The notes below the pieces were generated by a model. It was not told the DNA's origin. It worked only from the letters and a program-made list of their open reading frames with translations, and did no database searches. Source: a bacterium endosymbiont of Escarpia laminata (GTDB lineage Bacteria > Pseudomonadota > Gammaproteobacteria > Chromatiales > Chromatiaceae). From it: a stretch of 33,290 nt of DNA. The translations under genes were made by a program, and so were the position numbers. Positions 4,938 through 12,759 of the stretch are shown here, piece by piece. Numbering within the stretch: the first letter of the stretch is position 1; each line of letters begins with the position of its first letter. The stretch spans positions 1 to 33,290 of the forward strand of contig QGON01000041.1 in NCBI GenBank assembly GCA_003660235.1, written 5' to 3'.

Positions 4938-6872
4938 CTACAACTCACCAATCTGCTTGACTACCAGACGGGGTACCTGTTTGCGTAAAGCTTCCTCGGC
5001 GGCGGCTTTTGTCGCGAAGAGCCCGTAAAGAATCCGGTATTTGAAATCTTTATCGTTTGCGCTGACAACCTTTATGGTCAGGACCGAATGGCGCTCCATG
5101 AGATCTTCCAGTTTGTCCAGCCGGTTGAGGGCAAAGAGTTGCACCGTATAGTGGGCTGCGTCCTGCTGTGACAGCCACCAGTCTCCCCACCTCTCCAGGT
5201 CAACCCGATCGGGTTTGAGATAGATATCCCGAACGACGCGAAAACCGGTATAGCGATCGGCTTGGGTTTGGGGCAGGGCGGCCCTGGCGGATGAACGCAG
5301 GGCGCTGGCTGAGTCGTTATAACTGCCCCCACGTACCACACGCTGTTCCGAGTCGGGAACGAAACGGGGTTTGCCATCGCCCAGGCTGTCGATGTGATTT
5401 TTATGCCAGTTGTCCAACACCCACTCCCGAACATTGCCGGCCATGTGAAACAGGCCGAAGGCGTTGGGATTGGTGCGTTGTGGCTTGCTGGCTTGCGGTG
5501 AGTCCTCGCCGCCGTGACGGGCATAGTGGGCATAACTGCCGAGATCTGTCTCGGCTACGGGATAGGGGCCGGTGCTGCCCGCCCGCGCCGCATACTCCCA
5601 CTCCGCTTCGGTGGGGAGGCGATAGCCCTTGCCTGTCTGCTTCGAGAGCCAGACCGTGTAGCGTTTGGCGTCGTCCCAACTGATGTTGACTACAGAAAGA
5701 TCATCACGATTCCACGGCTGCTCGGGACACTCTCCGGTAACGGCCCGGCAGAACCTGGCGTACTCCCGATAGCTGACCTCATGGGTTGAGATGGTGAAAG
5801 GGTAGGCGATGTTGACTTGGTGTACGGGTTCTTCCTGCGTTTTATCGCTGCTGCCCATGGCAAAAAGTCCACCGGGAAGCACTGCTAGCCAAGGCCCGTT
5901 TTCACCTAATTGCAGACGATCCCGGCACTGAAGCCGATGTCGGCTGGAATACTTTGGACGACACCCTGGTGGAACGGGTATTTCCACATTTGTTGACTGT
6001 TTCCGTGAGGGGGAGGCTGCCGGTTTTTCTTCGATATTCTGTTTCACCGCCTCGCGGAAAACGGATTGTTTGTTCGGAGCTTCGATGGATGATGCCATCT
6101 TCTGTTTCGGGGCTACCGCAGTCACAGGTTTGGGTGGTGTCGGGGTGACAGGTTCGGGTGTGGTTTTGGGGGCCGGTTTTTCGACAGGAGTTTGGGGGGG
6201 GGAAACCGGGCGGAGTTTCTTCTCCGGGGTCGGCATGACAATCAGCGCTTTTTCCGCGATGTCGTTTTGCAGCTCTAATCGGCGGCCAAAATCCAATAGC
6301 GATTTCACCTTCTCCCCATTACTGCTGGTAGCCAGTCCGCGCTCCTCCTCAAGCCGTGACTGGAAATCGGTTTCCAGGTCGCGAAACCATCGTGATGATC
6401 TCGCCTCCGCTATAGCCTGTGCTCCCCGGCTTTGCCACTCTTGCAGAAGCTGCTCCCGGCTCTCCTCACGCCAGTCGTCTGATTGCACGAACGCTTGTAG
6501 TACCGTTGTTAGTGTCTCCTCCGTTTGCGGAATCATGGGGGGTGGGGGAGGTTCAACCATGGGGGGAGGCGGTTGTGTTTCAGCCGGCACAACAGGCAGT
6601 GTCGATGGCGGTTCCTCATCCCCGGTGAAGAGGAGAAACAGTCCGACCCCCGCCACCAGTAACAGACTACCGGCAGCGGCGGCGAGAGGGAGGATGGAAC
6701 GGTTTGTAACAGCGGGTGCTTTCCTATCAGAAGCCGGAGCAATCTTGTCCGTTGGAGACAGGGCATCCAACAACCCGGTACGCCGGGCGCGATAGCTCTC
6801 CCGGTCGATACGGCCCTCTGCGAATTCCCGTGCCAGTTGCCGTAGTCTGATTTTGGGCTGCGTGTCGCTCAT
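4938..6872 (-). CDS. T6SS-linked membrane protein with FGE-sulfatase-like and SPOR domains
   Basis: A 644-residue bitopic inner-membrane protein. It has a short charged cytoplasmic N-terminus (1-59), one transmembrane helix (about 60-83), and a periplasmic Pro-rich and helical linker (84-300). A FGE-sulfatase (SUMF1-like) domain spans about 328-549, with YRLPTEAEWEYAAR at 417, GNVREWV at 479, VRGGSY at 513 and GFRVVR at 543. A C-terminal SPOR-like domain (about 572-640, HYTVQLFALNRLDKLEDL, FKYRILYGLFATKAAAEEAL) is of the kind that binds glycan strands lacking stem peptides. Both cysteines of catalytic formylglycine-generating enzymes are replaced in the RGGSYNDSASAL region, so this is probably a binding domain. 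Last gene of the operon, 3 nt after ppkA. The coding strand has a C9 run at 6194-6202. Confidence 0.85.
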   Translation of the reverse strand: MSDTQPKIRLRQLAREFAEGRIDRESYRARRTGLLDALSPTDKIAPASDRKAPAVTNRSILPLAAAAGSLLLVAGVGLFLLFTGDEEPPSTLPVVPAETQPPPPMVEPPPPPMIPQTEETLTTVLQAFVQSDDWREESREQLLQEWQSRGAQAIAEARSSRWFRDLETDFQSRLEEERGLATSSNGEKVKSLLDFGRRLELQNDIAEKALIVMPTPEKKLRPVSPPQTPVEKPAPKTTPEPVTPTPPKPVTAVAPKQKMASSIEAPNKQSVFREAVKQNIEEKPAASPSRKQSTNVEIPVPPGCRPKYSSRHRLQCRDRLQLGENGPWLAVLPGGLFAMGSSDKTQEEPVHQVNIAYPFTISTHEVSYREYARFCRAVTGECPEQPWNRDDLSVVNISWDDAKRYTVWLSKQTGKGYRLPTEAEWEYAARAGSTGPYPVAETDLGSYAHYARHGGEDSPQASKPQRTNPNAFGLFHMAGNVREWVLDNWHKNHIDSLGDGKPRFVPDSEQRVVRGGSYNDSASALRSSARAALPQTQADRYTGFRVVRDIYLKPDRVDLERWGDWWLSQQDAAHYTVQLFALNRLDKLEDLMERHSVLTIKVVSANDKDFKYRILYGLFATKAAAEEALRKQVPRLVVKQIGEL

Positions 6873-6875
6873 AGC

Positions 6876-9800
6876 CTACCCTTTGATCTCACGCAGGAGC
6901 CGGAATCCAGTCGCCTTGTCGGCACCACCTCCGTGCTTCTGGCTGAGGTTGATACTGCAGGTGTCCGCTGGTGAGTTAAAGTGGCCGCCCCTGACCTTGG
7001 TCCCGTTTGGACTGTTTACCCACTCCTGCAGGTTGCCGACAAAATTGAACAGGCCCCAGGCGTTCTGCGGTGCCACATTGACTTCGATGGGCGCGCCACC
7101 CTTGACCACCGAACCACCACTGCGCAGCAGACAATTGAAGTCCGAACCGGTGGGCTGACGCCCCTTTGCCTTGGCGGCATGTAGCCATTCATCCTCCCGT
7201 GGCAGCCGGTAGGTGTGGCCGGTCTTCCCGGTCAGCCACTTGGCGTAGGCTTGAGCCGTCTGCAGTGAGATATTGTTCAAAGGCAACTTGGTATTCTTGC
7301 CTGAACGGGGTTTGCACTTGCCGCTCAACCGACAATAGGTATTGTAGTCGCCGACGGAAATCTCGTAGCGGCCGATGGCGTAGGGTGTGGCATTTCCTGC
7401 GCCGGCCGGTACCACCACCATAATGGGGCCGCGTCGCTTGCCGTCCAGCAGATCGTAACAGCGGAACTTGCTGCTGCGCTTGCCGTAACCGGCATATTTT
7501 GGATTACAGCGGTCTTTGGAGACGGGCTGTTGTAACGCCTTCAGTTTTTTCTTGAAGGTGGCATTGTCGTTCCAGAGTTCGATAGCCTGTTCCACCTTGG
7601 CGATGGCCTGTTTGCGATCCTTCGCCTTCAATGCTGTCTGGTGTTCGGAAAAGTGTTTTTTTGCCTGATCCTGGCGTGCCTTCAGGGTCTTCCCGAGACG
7701 TGCCAGATCGGGGTGTCCCGACTCCTTTTTCTTTGCCTCCTGCAACAGCTTTTGGGCCTCGCTGAGGCGTCCGGCGTCGACAGCCGTTAAACCGCGTGCA
7801 GCAATAATTGACGGTTTCAGCGGCTTGGTGATCACGACTTTTGTCAATGCCCGGTTATCGGGAAAGAGTTGTCTGGCCACCGCGAGCAGGGAGGTGGCAA
7901 TCGCCGGATTCTTTGCGTTTTCAATGCGCTTGATAAGCAGTGCGACATATTTTTTCTCGGCCACCGGGTACTGCTCGGGGTATTTTTGTTGCAGCTTCTG
8001 TAACTCGGCCTTCTGTGCGTGGAGTTTTTTCGGTGGCTGTTTTTTCAATGCCTTGCCAACCTTTTGAAATTCGACTTTGCGTTGGAAATCCCCCAGTTTT
8101 TCGGTAAGTTCCGGCATTTCCGGCGCAATCGTCAGACCGTGACGAACCAGTTTAATGGCTGCGGCAAAGTCATCTCTCTTAGCCCGCCTCTTTGCCAGAC
8201 GGAGATAGGCTCCACCGATGGCCTCGGGTCCGGTGACCTGAAGAAAAGGATCATCCGCCGGTAATTCTTGTTGCAACTCCTGCAACGTCTTGCTGGCCTG
8301 GGTGACGTCGTTTGCCTTGGCCTGGGTGAGCAGGGATTGTTTGGCACCCTCTACCCGGGCCAGCCGGATGCGTTCCCTGTTCTCTTGCTCCCAGGCTGAC
8401 TCCGCCGAGGTCAGCAGGCCGCGTTCCGCCTTGAAGCGGTTCGTCATGGTAGGGGCAAAACGTTTACCCTGACTCAACAGGGCACCCGCCTTGGCGAACT
8501 GGTCGGCGCTACGTTCTTTCTCTGCCTGCTGCAGGTAGAGTCGGCCGATTCTCTCTCTCTGTTTGCTGAGCCAGGGGTCGTCAGCCTCGATCAGGTTATC
8601 GAGACTGTTTAGTGCGGTGTTCAGTTCCCGTTCCCAGGCAGCAGTGAATTTTGCCCCGGTGGTCAACTGTTCGATGGTCTGTTTGCGCTCGGCGATCTCC
8701 TGAGCCAGCAGTTCCGGGGCGCGCTTGCCGTCGAGCAGACGTTTCTGCTGTCCCCGCATATAGTCGCTGGAGAGTTGGCCGGTAAACTGTTTCAACAGGG
8801 TATTGGCGTCGCTCCACGCTTCCTGGGCGATCAGGCGTTCAAGCTGCGGCTGAAGCAACTTGCGCAAACCCGCTTCAGCCTGGTTGAGCAGAGGATCGCG
8901 GGGTTGGATCAAACGCAGCTGCTCAAGTGGTTTTTCCAGTTCCCGATAGCCATCGAGCGTGTCGATCCCGGGGAGCCTCTGTTTGAGATCCCGATGCAGG
9001 TCGACCAACAGAGCCTGGGCCTCCTCTTTGTTGCGCATCAGATGGATTCTGGCCGCCAGATTCTCCAGCGCTATGTCGTCAGGGAACTGTTTCAGACCCG
9101 TTTCCGCCAGGATGGCGGCGCGGTCCACGTCGTTTTTCGCCAGGAGATCGCTTGCCTGTTGGCTGTAGGCATTGGCGAGACGTGGATCAGTGAGCAGCGG
9201 ATGTTCGGGATCAAGCTGGCGCAGGATCCCGAGAACATCTGCCATATCATCCATCACCGGATCGGGCAGCAGACGCCCGGCGGTCAGGTTTTCGTTGAAA
9301 CGGCTATCCAGGCGATTGAGCAGGTCGTTGCGGGCATCTTCCATACGCTGGGTGGTGCGAAAGACCTGGATCGAATCGGTAAAGAGGGCGCCGGCCAGGG
9401 CCATCTGCCGTTCTGCGGCGGCATAATCGTAACTCCCCTCCTGGGGGGAGAAGGCGGCATCAGCCAGACTGATGTAATAGGTGAGGATCGCCTCACGGGC
9501 GCTTGTGATCACTTCGCGCTTCTGATCTGGAGGGAGTTTTTCCGTTATTTGCAGGCCTTCCCGAACCTGATTCTGGGTGCCTTGGTTGATGATGCCGATG
9601 AGGCGGGCCACCGCTTTGGCGGATAATAACCGTTGGGATTCTGGACTGAGCTCAGTGGCGTTTTCCAGCAGCTGGGGGATTTGGGCAAGCTTGGCGCTCT
9701 CAATCTGTGCCGCCAGTTCGGTTGCGCGCTGCTTCTCCAGATAATCCGGCACCAGCAGCCAGCCCAGCAGTCCGGCACCCATCACGGAGAGTCCGGCAAT

Positions 9801-11192
9801 CAGCGGCAGGCGGGATTTCTTCGGGGTCAGTTCGTCGAGAAACTGTTCGACGCTGGGGGTACGGTCTTCACGTTCGAAGGCCAGCCCCCGCTGCAGCCCC
9901 TTCCACTGGCGCCGGCTCAGCCCCTTGACCCGTTCCGGGCGCAATCCCTTGTTTTTCGCCTCAGTGGCGGGCAGACGGCCGAAGGGGCGGCCGCCGGTGA
10001 AGAGTTCATAAGCGACGATGGCCAGGGCATAGATGTCGTCCCGGGGATCGGGATCCTTGCCCTCCAGCATTCCCAGGCTGGCGTAAGTGGGGGTAAGTGC
10101 CCCCAAGGTGCTGGCGTCAAAGGCGGTGACATCGCTGCCGGCCTGGGGGATCTTCGGCTTGGCCGCCCGGGCGATACCGAAATCGAACACCTTGACCTCG
10201 CCATCCTGGGTAAGAAAGACGTTGCCGGGTTTGAAGTCGGAGTGAATGATGCCTGGTTTGTGGTTATGGGCGGCCCCCAGTGCCAGACTCATCTCGGTGA
10301 TCAGTTTCAGCGCCTGCTCCGGCGGCATGCCGGTGCCGCGCAGCTTCTTGATTACCTTGTCGAGGGGGCTGCCCTCAAGGAACTCCATGGCAATGAAGTA
10401 GTTGCCGTGTTCGTCCTTGTCGAAGTCGAAGATGCCGATGACATTGGGGTGTTTCAGATCCTGGGCCTTGCGTGCCTCCCGCTGCAGTGCCATCAGGGAG
10501 GCGGCGTGCTGCTTGAAACTCTCGTTCAGCAGCTTGAGGGCCACATAGGGTTTGCGGTCCTTTGCCTCGACCTTGCGTTGATCCAGTGCCTTGAAGACCA
10601 CGCCCATGCCGCCGCGGCCGATCTCCTCCACCAGTTCGAAACGCTGGTTGAGAATGTCGCCTACCTCGGGTTCGTGGCTGATCCTGTGTGACGCAGTGGT
10701 GGTTCCCATACCGCTGGTATTGGCCCAGGAGGGAGTGTTGGAGGTCTGGGAGGGTGAGGTGGGTGGAGTTGTATGCCCGGTGGCAATCCTGGTGGCCTCG
10801 TCGTCGACAGGGGGGCGAGACGCTTGGCCGGTGGCGATGCGCGTCGCTTCGTCATTGATCACGGCTCCCTTGCCTGGGCTGGTGACTACCCGGGTCGCAT
10901 CGTCGCTGCCGACGATGCGGGTGCTCTCGTCCTGTTGGTTCTTTTCGTCAACGCCGGACGGTGGCACCGGGGTTTCCGCTTCGGCGGGGGCTGGTTTCTT
11001 GATCCGGGCCAGCAGCATGGCGTGGATCTGGGGCGGCAGATGTCCTGCGTGAAAGCCTTCGTCAATCGCCTCAATCAGTGCGGGAATCTGCTCTGGGGTC
11101 TCTTCGGCGATTCGGGACAACTGTTCGACCAGCTCGTCGGCGTTTATGCTGCCTTGACTGAGTCCGTTCAACAGGGTCCTGAAGTCTGTCAT
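6876..11192 (-). CDS. ppkA: T6SS Ser/Thr protein kinase PpkA with periplasmic FGE-like domain
   Basis: A 1438-residue transmembrane kinase. Residues 1-180 form a small helical domain plus a linker with four Asp/Glu-rich threonine motifs (T91, T100, T117, T134, pattern D/E-x-T-R-I/V). The kinase domain spans about 184-455: glycine loop GRGGMG at 192, K220, catalytic HSDFKPGNV at 317 and DFG at 337. A transmembrane helix lies near 463-480. The periplasmic part (481-1250) is helical and TPR-like, followed by a FGE-sulfatase-like domain (about 1255-1438; YRLPREDEW, GNLQEWV, VRGGHFN, GFRLLRE). In the FGE region one of two catalytic cysteines is kept, so enzymatic activity is unlikely. PpkA-type kinases switch the T6SS on by phosphorylating Fha or TssL. 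The start overlaps the pppA stop (ATGA). Confidence 0.93.
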   Translation of the reverse strand: MTDFRTLLNGLSQGSINADELVEQLSRIAEETPEQIPALIEAIDEGFHAGHLPPQIHAMLLARIKKPAPAEAETPVPPSGVDEKNQQDESTRIVGSDDATRVVTSPGKGAVINDEATRIATGQASRPPVDDEATRIATGHTTPPTSPSQTSNTPSWANTSGMGTTTASHRISHEPEVGDILNQRFELVEEIGRGGMGVVFKALDQRKVEAKDRKPYVALKLLNESFKQHAASLMALQREARKAQDLKHPNVIGIFDFDKDEHGNYFIAMEFLEGSPLDKVIKKLRGTGMPPEQALKLITEMSLALGAAHNHKPGIIHSDFKPGNVFLTQDGEVKVFDFGIARAAKPKIPQAGSDVTAFDASTLGALTPTYASLGMLEGKDPDPRDDIYALAIVAYELFTGGRPFGRLPATEAKNKGLRPERVKGLSRRQWKGLQRGLAFEREDRTPSVEQFLDELTPKKSRLPLIAGLSVMGAGLLGWLLVPDYLEKQRATELAAQIESAKLAQIPQLLENATELSPESQRLLSAKAVARLIGIINQGTQNQVREGLQITEKLPPDQKREVITSAREAILTYYISLADAAFSPQEGSYDYAAAERQMALAGALFTDSIQVFRTTQRMEDARNDLLNRLDSRFNENLTAGRLLPDPVMDDMADVLGILRQLDPEHPLLTDPRLANAYSQQASDLLAKNDVDRAAILAETGLKQFPDDIALENLAARIHLMRNKEEAQALLVDLHRDLKQRLPGIDTLDGYRELEKPLEQLRLIQPRDPLLNQAEAGLRKLLQPQLERLIAQEAWSDANTLLKQFTGQLSSDYMRGQQKRLLDGKRAPELLAQEIAERKQTIEQLTTGAKFTAAWERELNTALNSLDNLIEADDPWLSKQRERIGRLYLQQAEKERSADQFAKAGALLSQGKRFAPTMTNRFKAERGLLTSAESAWEQENRERIRLARVEGAKQSLLTQAKANDVTQASKTLQELQQELPADDPFLQVTGPEAIGGAYLRLAKRRAKRDDFAAAIKLVRHGLTIAPEMPELTEKLGDFQRKVEFQKVGKALKKQPPKKLHAQKAELQKLQQKYPEQYPVAEKKYVALLIKRIENAKNPAIATSLLAVARQLFPDNRALTKVVITKPLKPSIIAARGLTAVDAGRLSEAQKLLQEAKKKESGHPDLARLGKTLKARQDQAKKHFSEHQTALKAKDRKQAIAKVEQAIELWNDNATFKKKLKALQQPVSKDRCNPKYAGYGKRSSKFRCYDLLDGKRRGPIMVVVPAGAGNATPYAIGRYEISVGDYNTYCRLSGKCKPRSGKNTKLPLNNISLQTAQAYAKWLTGKTGHTYRLPREDEWLHAAKAKGRQPTGSDFNCLLRSGGSVVKGGAPIEVNVAPQNAWGLFNFVGNLQEWVNSPNGTKVRGGHFNSPADTCSINLSQKHGGGADKATGFRLLREIKG

Positions 11193-11944
11193 ATCCGTTC
11201 GGGCTGCCCCGTTTCGGCCCGGGCTACCACTACGGTGACGTTGTCCCTGGCCCCGCGCTCTAGGGCGAGGTCGATGAGCCTTTGACAGTAGTCCCCTGGG
11301 AGCAGCTGCATGGCCAGAATCTCCCCGATCTCCCGGTCTGCCACCTCCTTGTTGAGGCCGTCGCTGCAGAGCAGGTAGAGGTCGCCTGGCTCGACCCGGG
11401 TATCGTCCATGTCCACATAGAGCGCTTCCATCGCCCCCACCGCGCGGGTGACCACATTGGAGGCGGGATGGTTCTCCGCGTCCTCCCGCAGTAGCAGGCC
11501 CTCTGCCACCAGCTCCTCTACCTGGGTGTGATCCTGGGTCAGTTGGGTCAGTTCGCCATCGCGGAAACGGTAGCCGCGGCTGTCACCGGCCCAAAGCAGC
11601 AACAGATGGGTGGCATGGGCCAGCATCACCACTACAGTGGCGCCGATGGTGATATTGCCGCCACGGCGGGAGGCCTCCGCCAGCAGTTGCCGGTTGATGT
11701 CGAGCAGGGTCTCTTCGAGCAGGTCCACTTTTTTGCTCAGTGTTTCCGGCAGGTTCAGCTGCTGCATCCGCTCCACAATCATGCCGCTGGCCAGGTCGCC
11801 CGAACTGTGTCCCCCCATGCCGTCCGCCACCACCCAGAGGCCCGATTCAACCCGGTCGAGACAAGCATCCTCGTTCAGCTTGCGCACCTTGCCGACGTTG
11901 CTCAATGCGGTGGATTCCCAGTATACGGCGGTCGTCCCGTTCAT
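11189..11944 (-). CDS. pppA: T6SS PP2C-family protein phosphatase PppA
   Basis: A 251-residue PP2C (PPM) phosphatase, of normal family length. Metal-binding motifs are all present: NEDACLD, VVADGMGGHSSGDLASG, WAGDSRGYR, LLCSDGLNKEV and GARDNVTVVVA. It removes the phosphate that PpkA places on Fha or TssL and so turns secretion off. Its ATG overlaps the tagF stop (ATGA), and its own stop overlaps the ppkA start the same way, so kinase and phosphatase are made in linked amounts. It has no signal peptide or membrane segment and should act in the cytoplasm. Confidence 0.95.
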   Translation of the reverse strand: MNGTTAVYWESTALSNVGKVRKLNEDACLDRVESGLWVVADGMGGHSSGDLASGMIVERMQQLNLPETLSKKVDLLEETLLDINRQLLAEASRRGGNITIGATVVVMLAHATHLLLLWAGDSRGYRFRDGELTQLTQDHTQVEELVAEGLLLREDAENHPASNVVTRAVGAMEALYVDMDDTRVEPGDLYLLCSDGLNKEVADREIGEILAMQLLPGDYCQRLIDLALERGARDNVTVVVARAETGQPERI

Positions 11945-12759
11945 TTGGCTTCCGTTTCTGCGGGTTTGCTGGTCTCCGGTTCACTCCCGTTGTCACGCTC
12001 CAGGATGGGTGAGGGGGGCAGAGGAACCCGGTATTGACTCCAGTTCCAGTTGACCCAGTTACCATCGAGCAGGGCGGCAAAGCCCTGAATCGGCGGCAGG
12101 CCCTCGGAGATCAGCAGGGAGGGACGGACCCGTTCCGAGCCTTCGCTCCACCAGAGGCTGTAGGCGGAAAAGGCCCGTTCCAAAAGGGTCTGGTTGAGGG
12201 CGTCGCTCAGCGGGAATACGGATTCGAGGGAGGGGAGTTCGAACTGCCATGCCGCTCGTCCCATGCTATCGCTGCTGACGGCTCCGGGACGGGGGGGAAT
12301 CTCTGGTGGTGGCAGATCGGTCAGGGCCTGATCGAATGCCTCCAGGGGGATCTCTCCCGCCAGGGATCCCAATGCCAGCTCCTCACAGCGTGAAAACCAT
12401 CGGGCATCATCATGCAACAGGGCAGTCAGGTTGCCCCCAGGTGCCAGGGGGGCAGCCACCGTGAGTGGGAAGTAGCGGCCGACCCGATCCACGCTGGGCA
12501 TCAGGATGCCGCACCAGGCGGTCTCGCCGCATAATCCGGTTGAGAGGGCAAAGCGCCAGATCGGGCTGGTGAGGTAGATGTCGAGCCAATCCTCACCGAG
12601 TTGCTCACGGCTGTCCGCCACTGCGCTCTGCAGCCAGCGGTCCCAGGGGTCGGTAAAACCACGGGGCAGGCGGCGGGTGAGAAAGTCGCCGTGGCTCGGC
12701 AACTTGCCGAAAAAACCGCTGGCTGGTGAGACCTTTCTGGTTAGAGTTTCGCCGGACAA
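11941..12759 (-). CDS. tagF: T6SS accessory protein TagF
   Basis: A 272-residue protein with the family hallmark GFFGKLPSHGDFLTRRLPRG at residues 15-34, then DPWDRWLQ and the WRFALSTGLCGETAWCGIL core with SVDRVGRYFPL. TagF is a posttranslational repressor that keeps Fha inactive in Pseudomonas-type systems. The start must lie upstream of the GFFGKLP motif. No ATG is available there, and the TTG at 12759 has GGAGG seven bases before it, inside the end of tssM, so I choose it; the overlap with tssM is 19 nt. It is a free-standing TagF, not fused to PppA as in some other bacteria. Confidence 0.93.
   Translation of the reverse strand: MSGETLTRKVSPASGFFGKLPSHGDFLTRRLPRGFTDPWDRWLQSAVADSREQLGEDWLDIYLTSPIWRFALSTGLCGETAWCGILMPSVDRVGRYFPLTVAAPLAPGGNLTALLHDDARWFSRCEELALGSLAGEIPLEAFDQALTDLPPPEIPPRPGAVSSDSMGRAAWQFELPSLESVFPLSDALNQTLLERAFSAYSLWWSEGSERVRPSLLISEGLPPIQGFAALLDGNWVNWNWSQYRVPLPPSPILERDNGSEPETSKPAETEAK

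Larger units (their letters stand above)
3591..4958 (+). repeat. Tandem duplication, unit 2
   Basis: Second copy of the unit at 2233-3555. A short unique linker (about 3556-3590) separates the two. This unit keeps the 44 bp between the ACCCTACA repeats at 4891 and 4935 and runs into the intact 3' end of the SUMF1-SPOR gene. It is therefore the better candidate for the original arrangement, with unit 1 as the added copy. Confidence 0.9.

Noticed and set aside
9633-10691. A 352-residue plus-strand frame, with similar ones at 8775-9626 and 6070-6795
   Set aside because: All lie antisense to ppkA or the SUMF1-SPOR gene and arise from high GC content; the sense genes have complete domain motifs.
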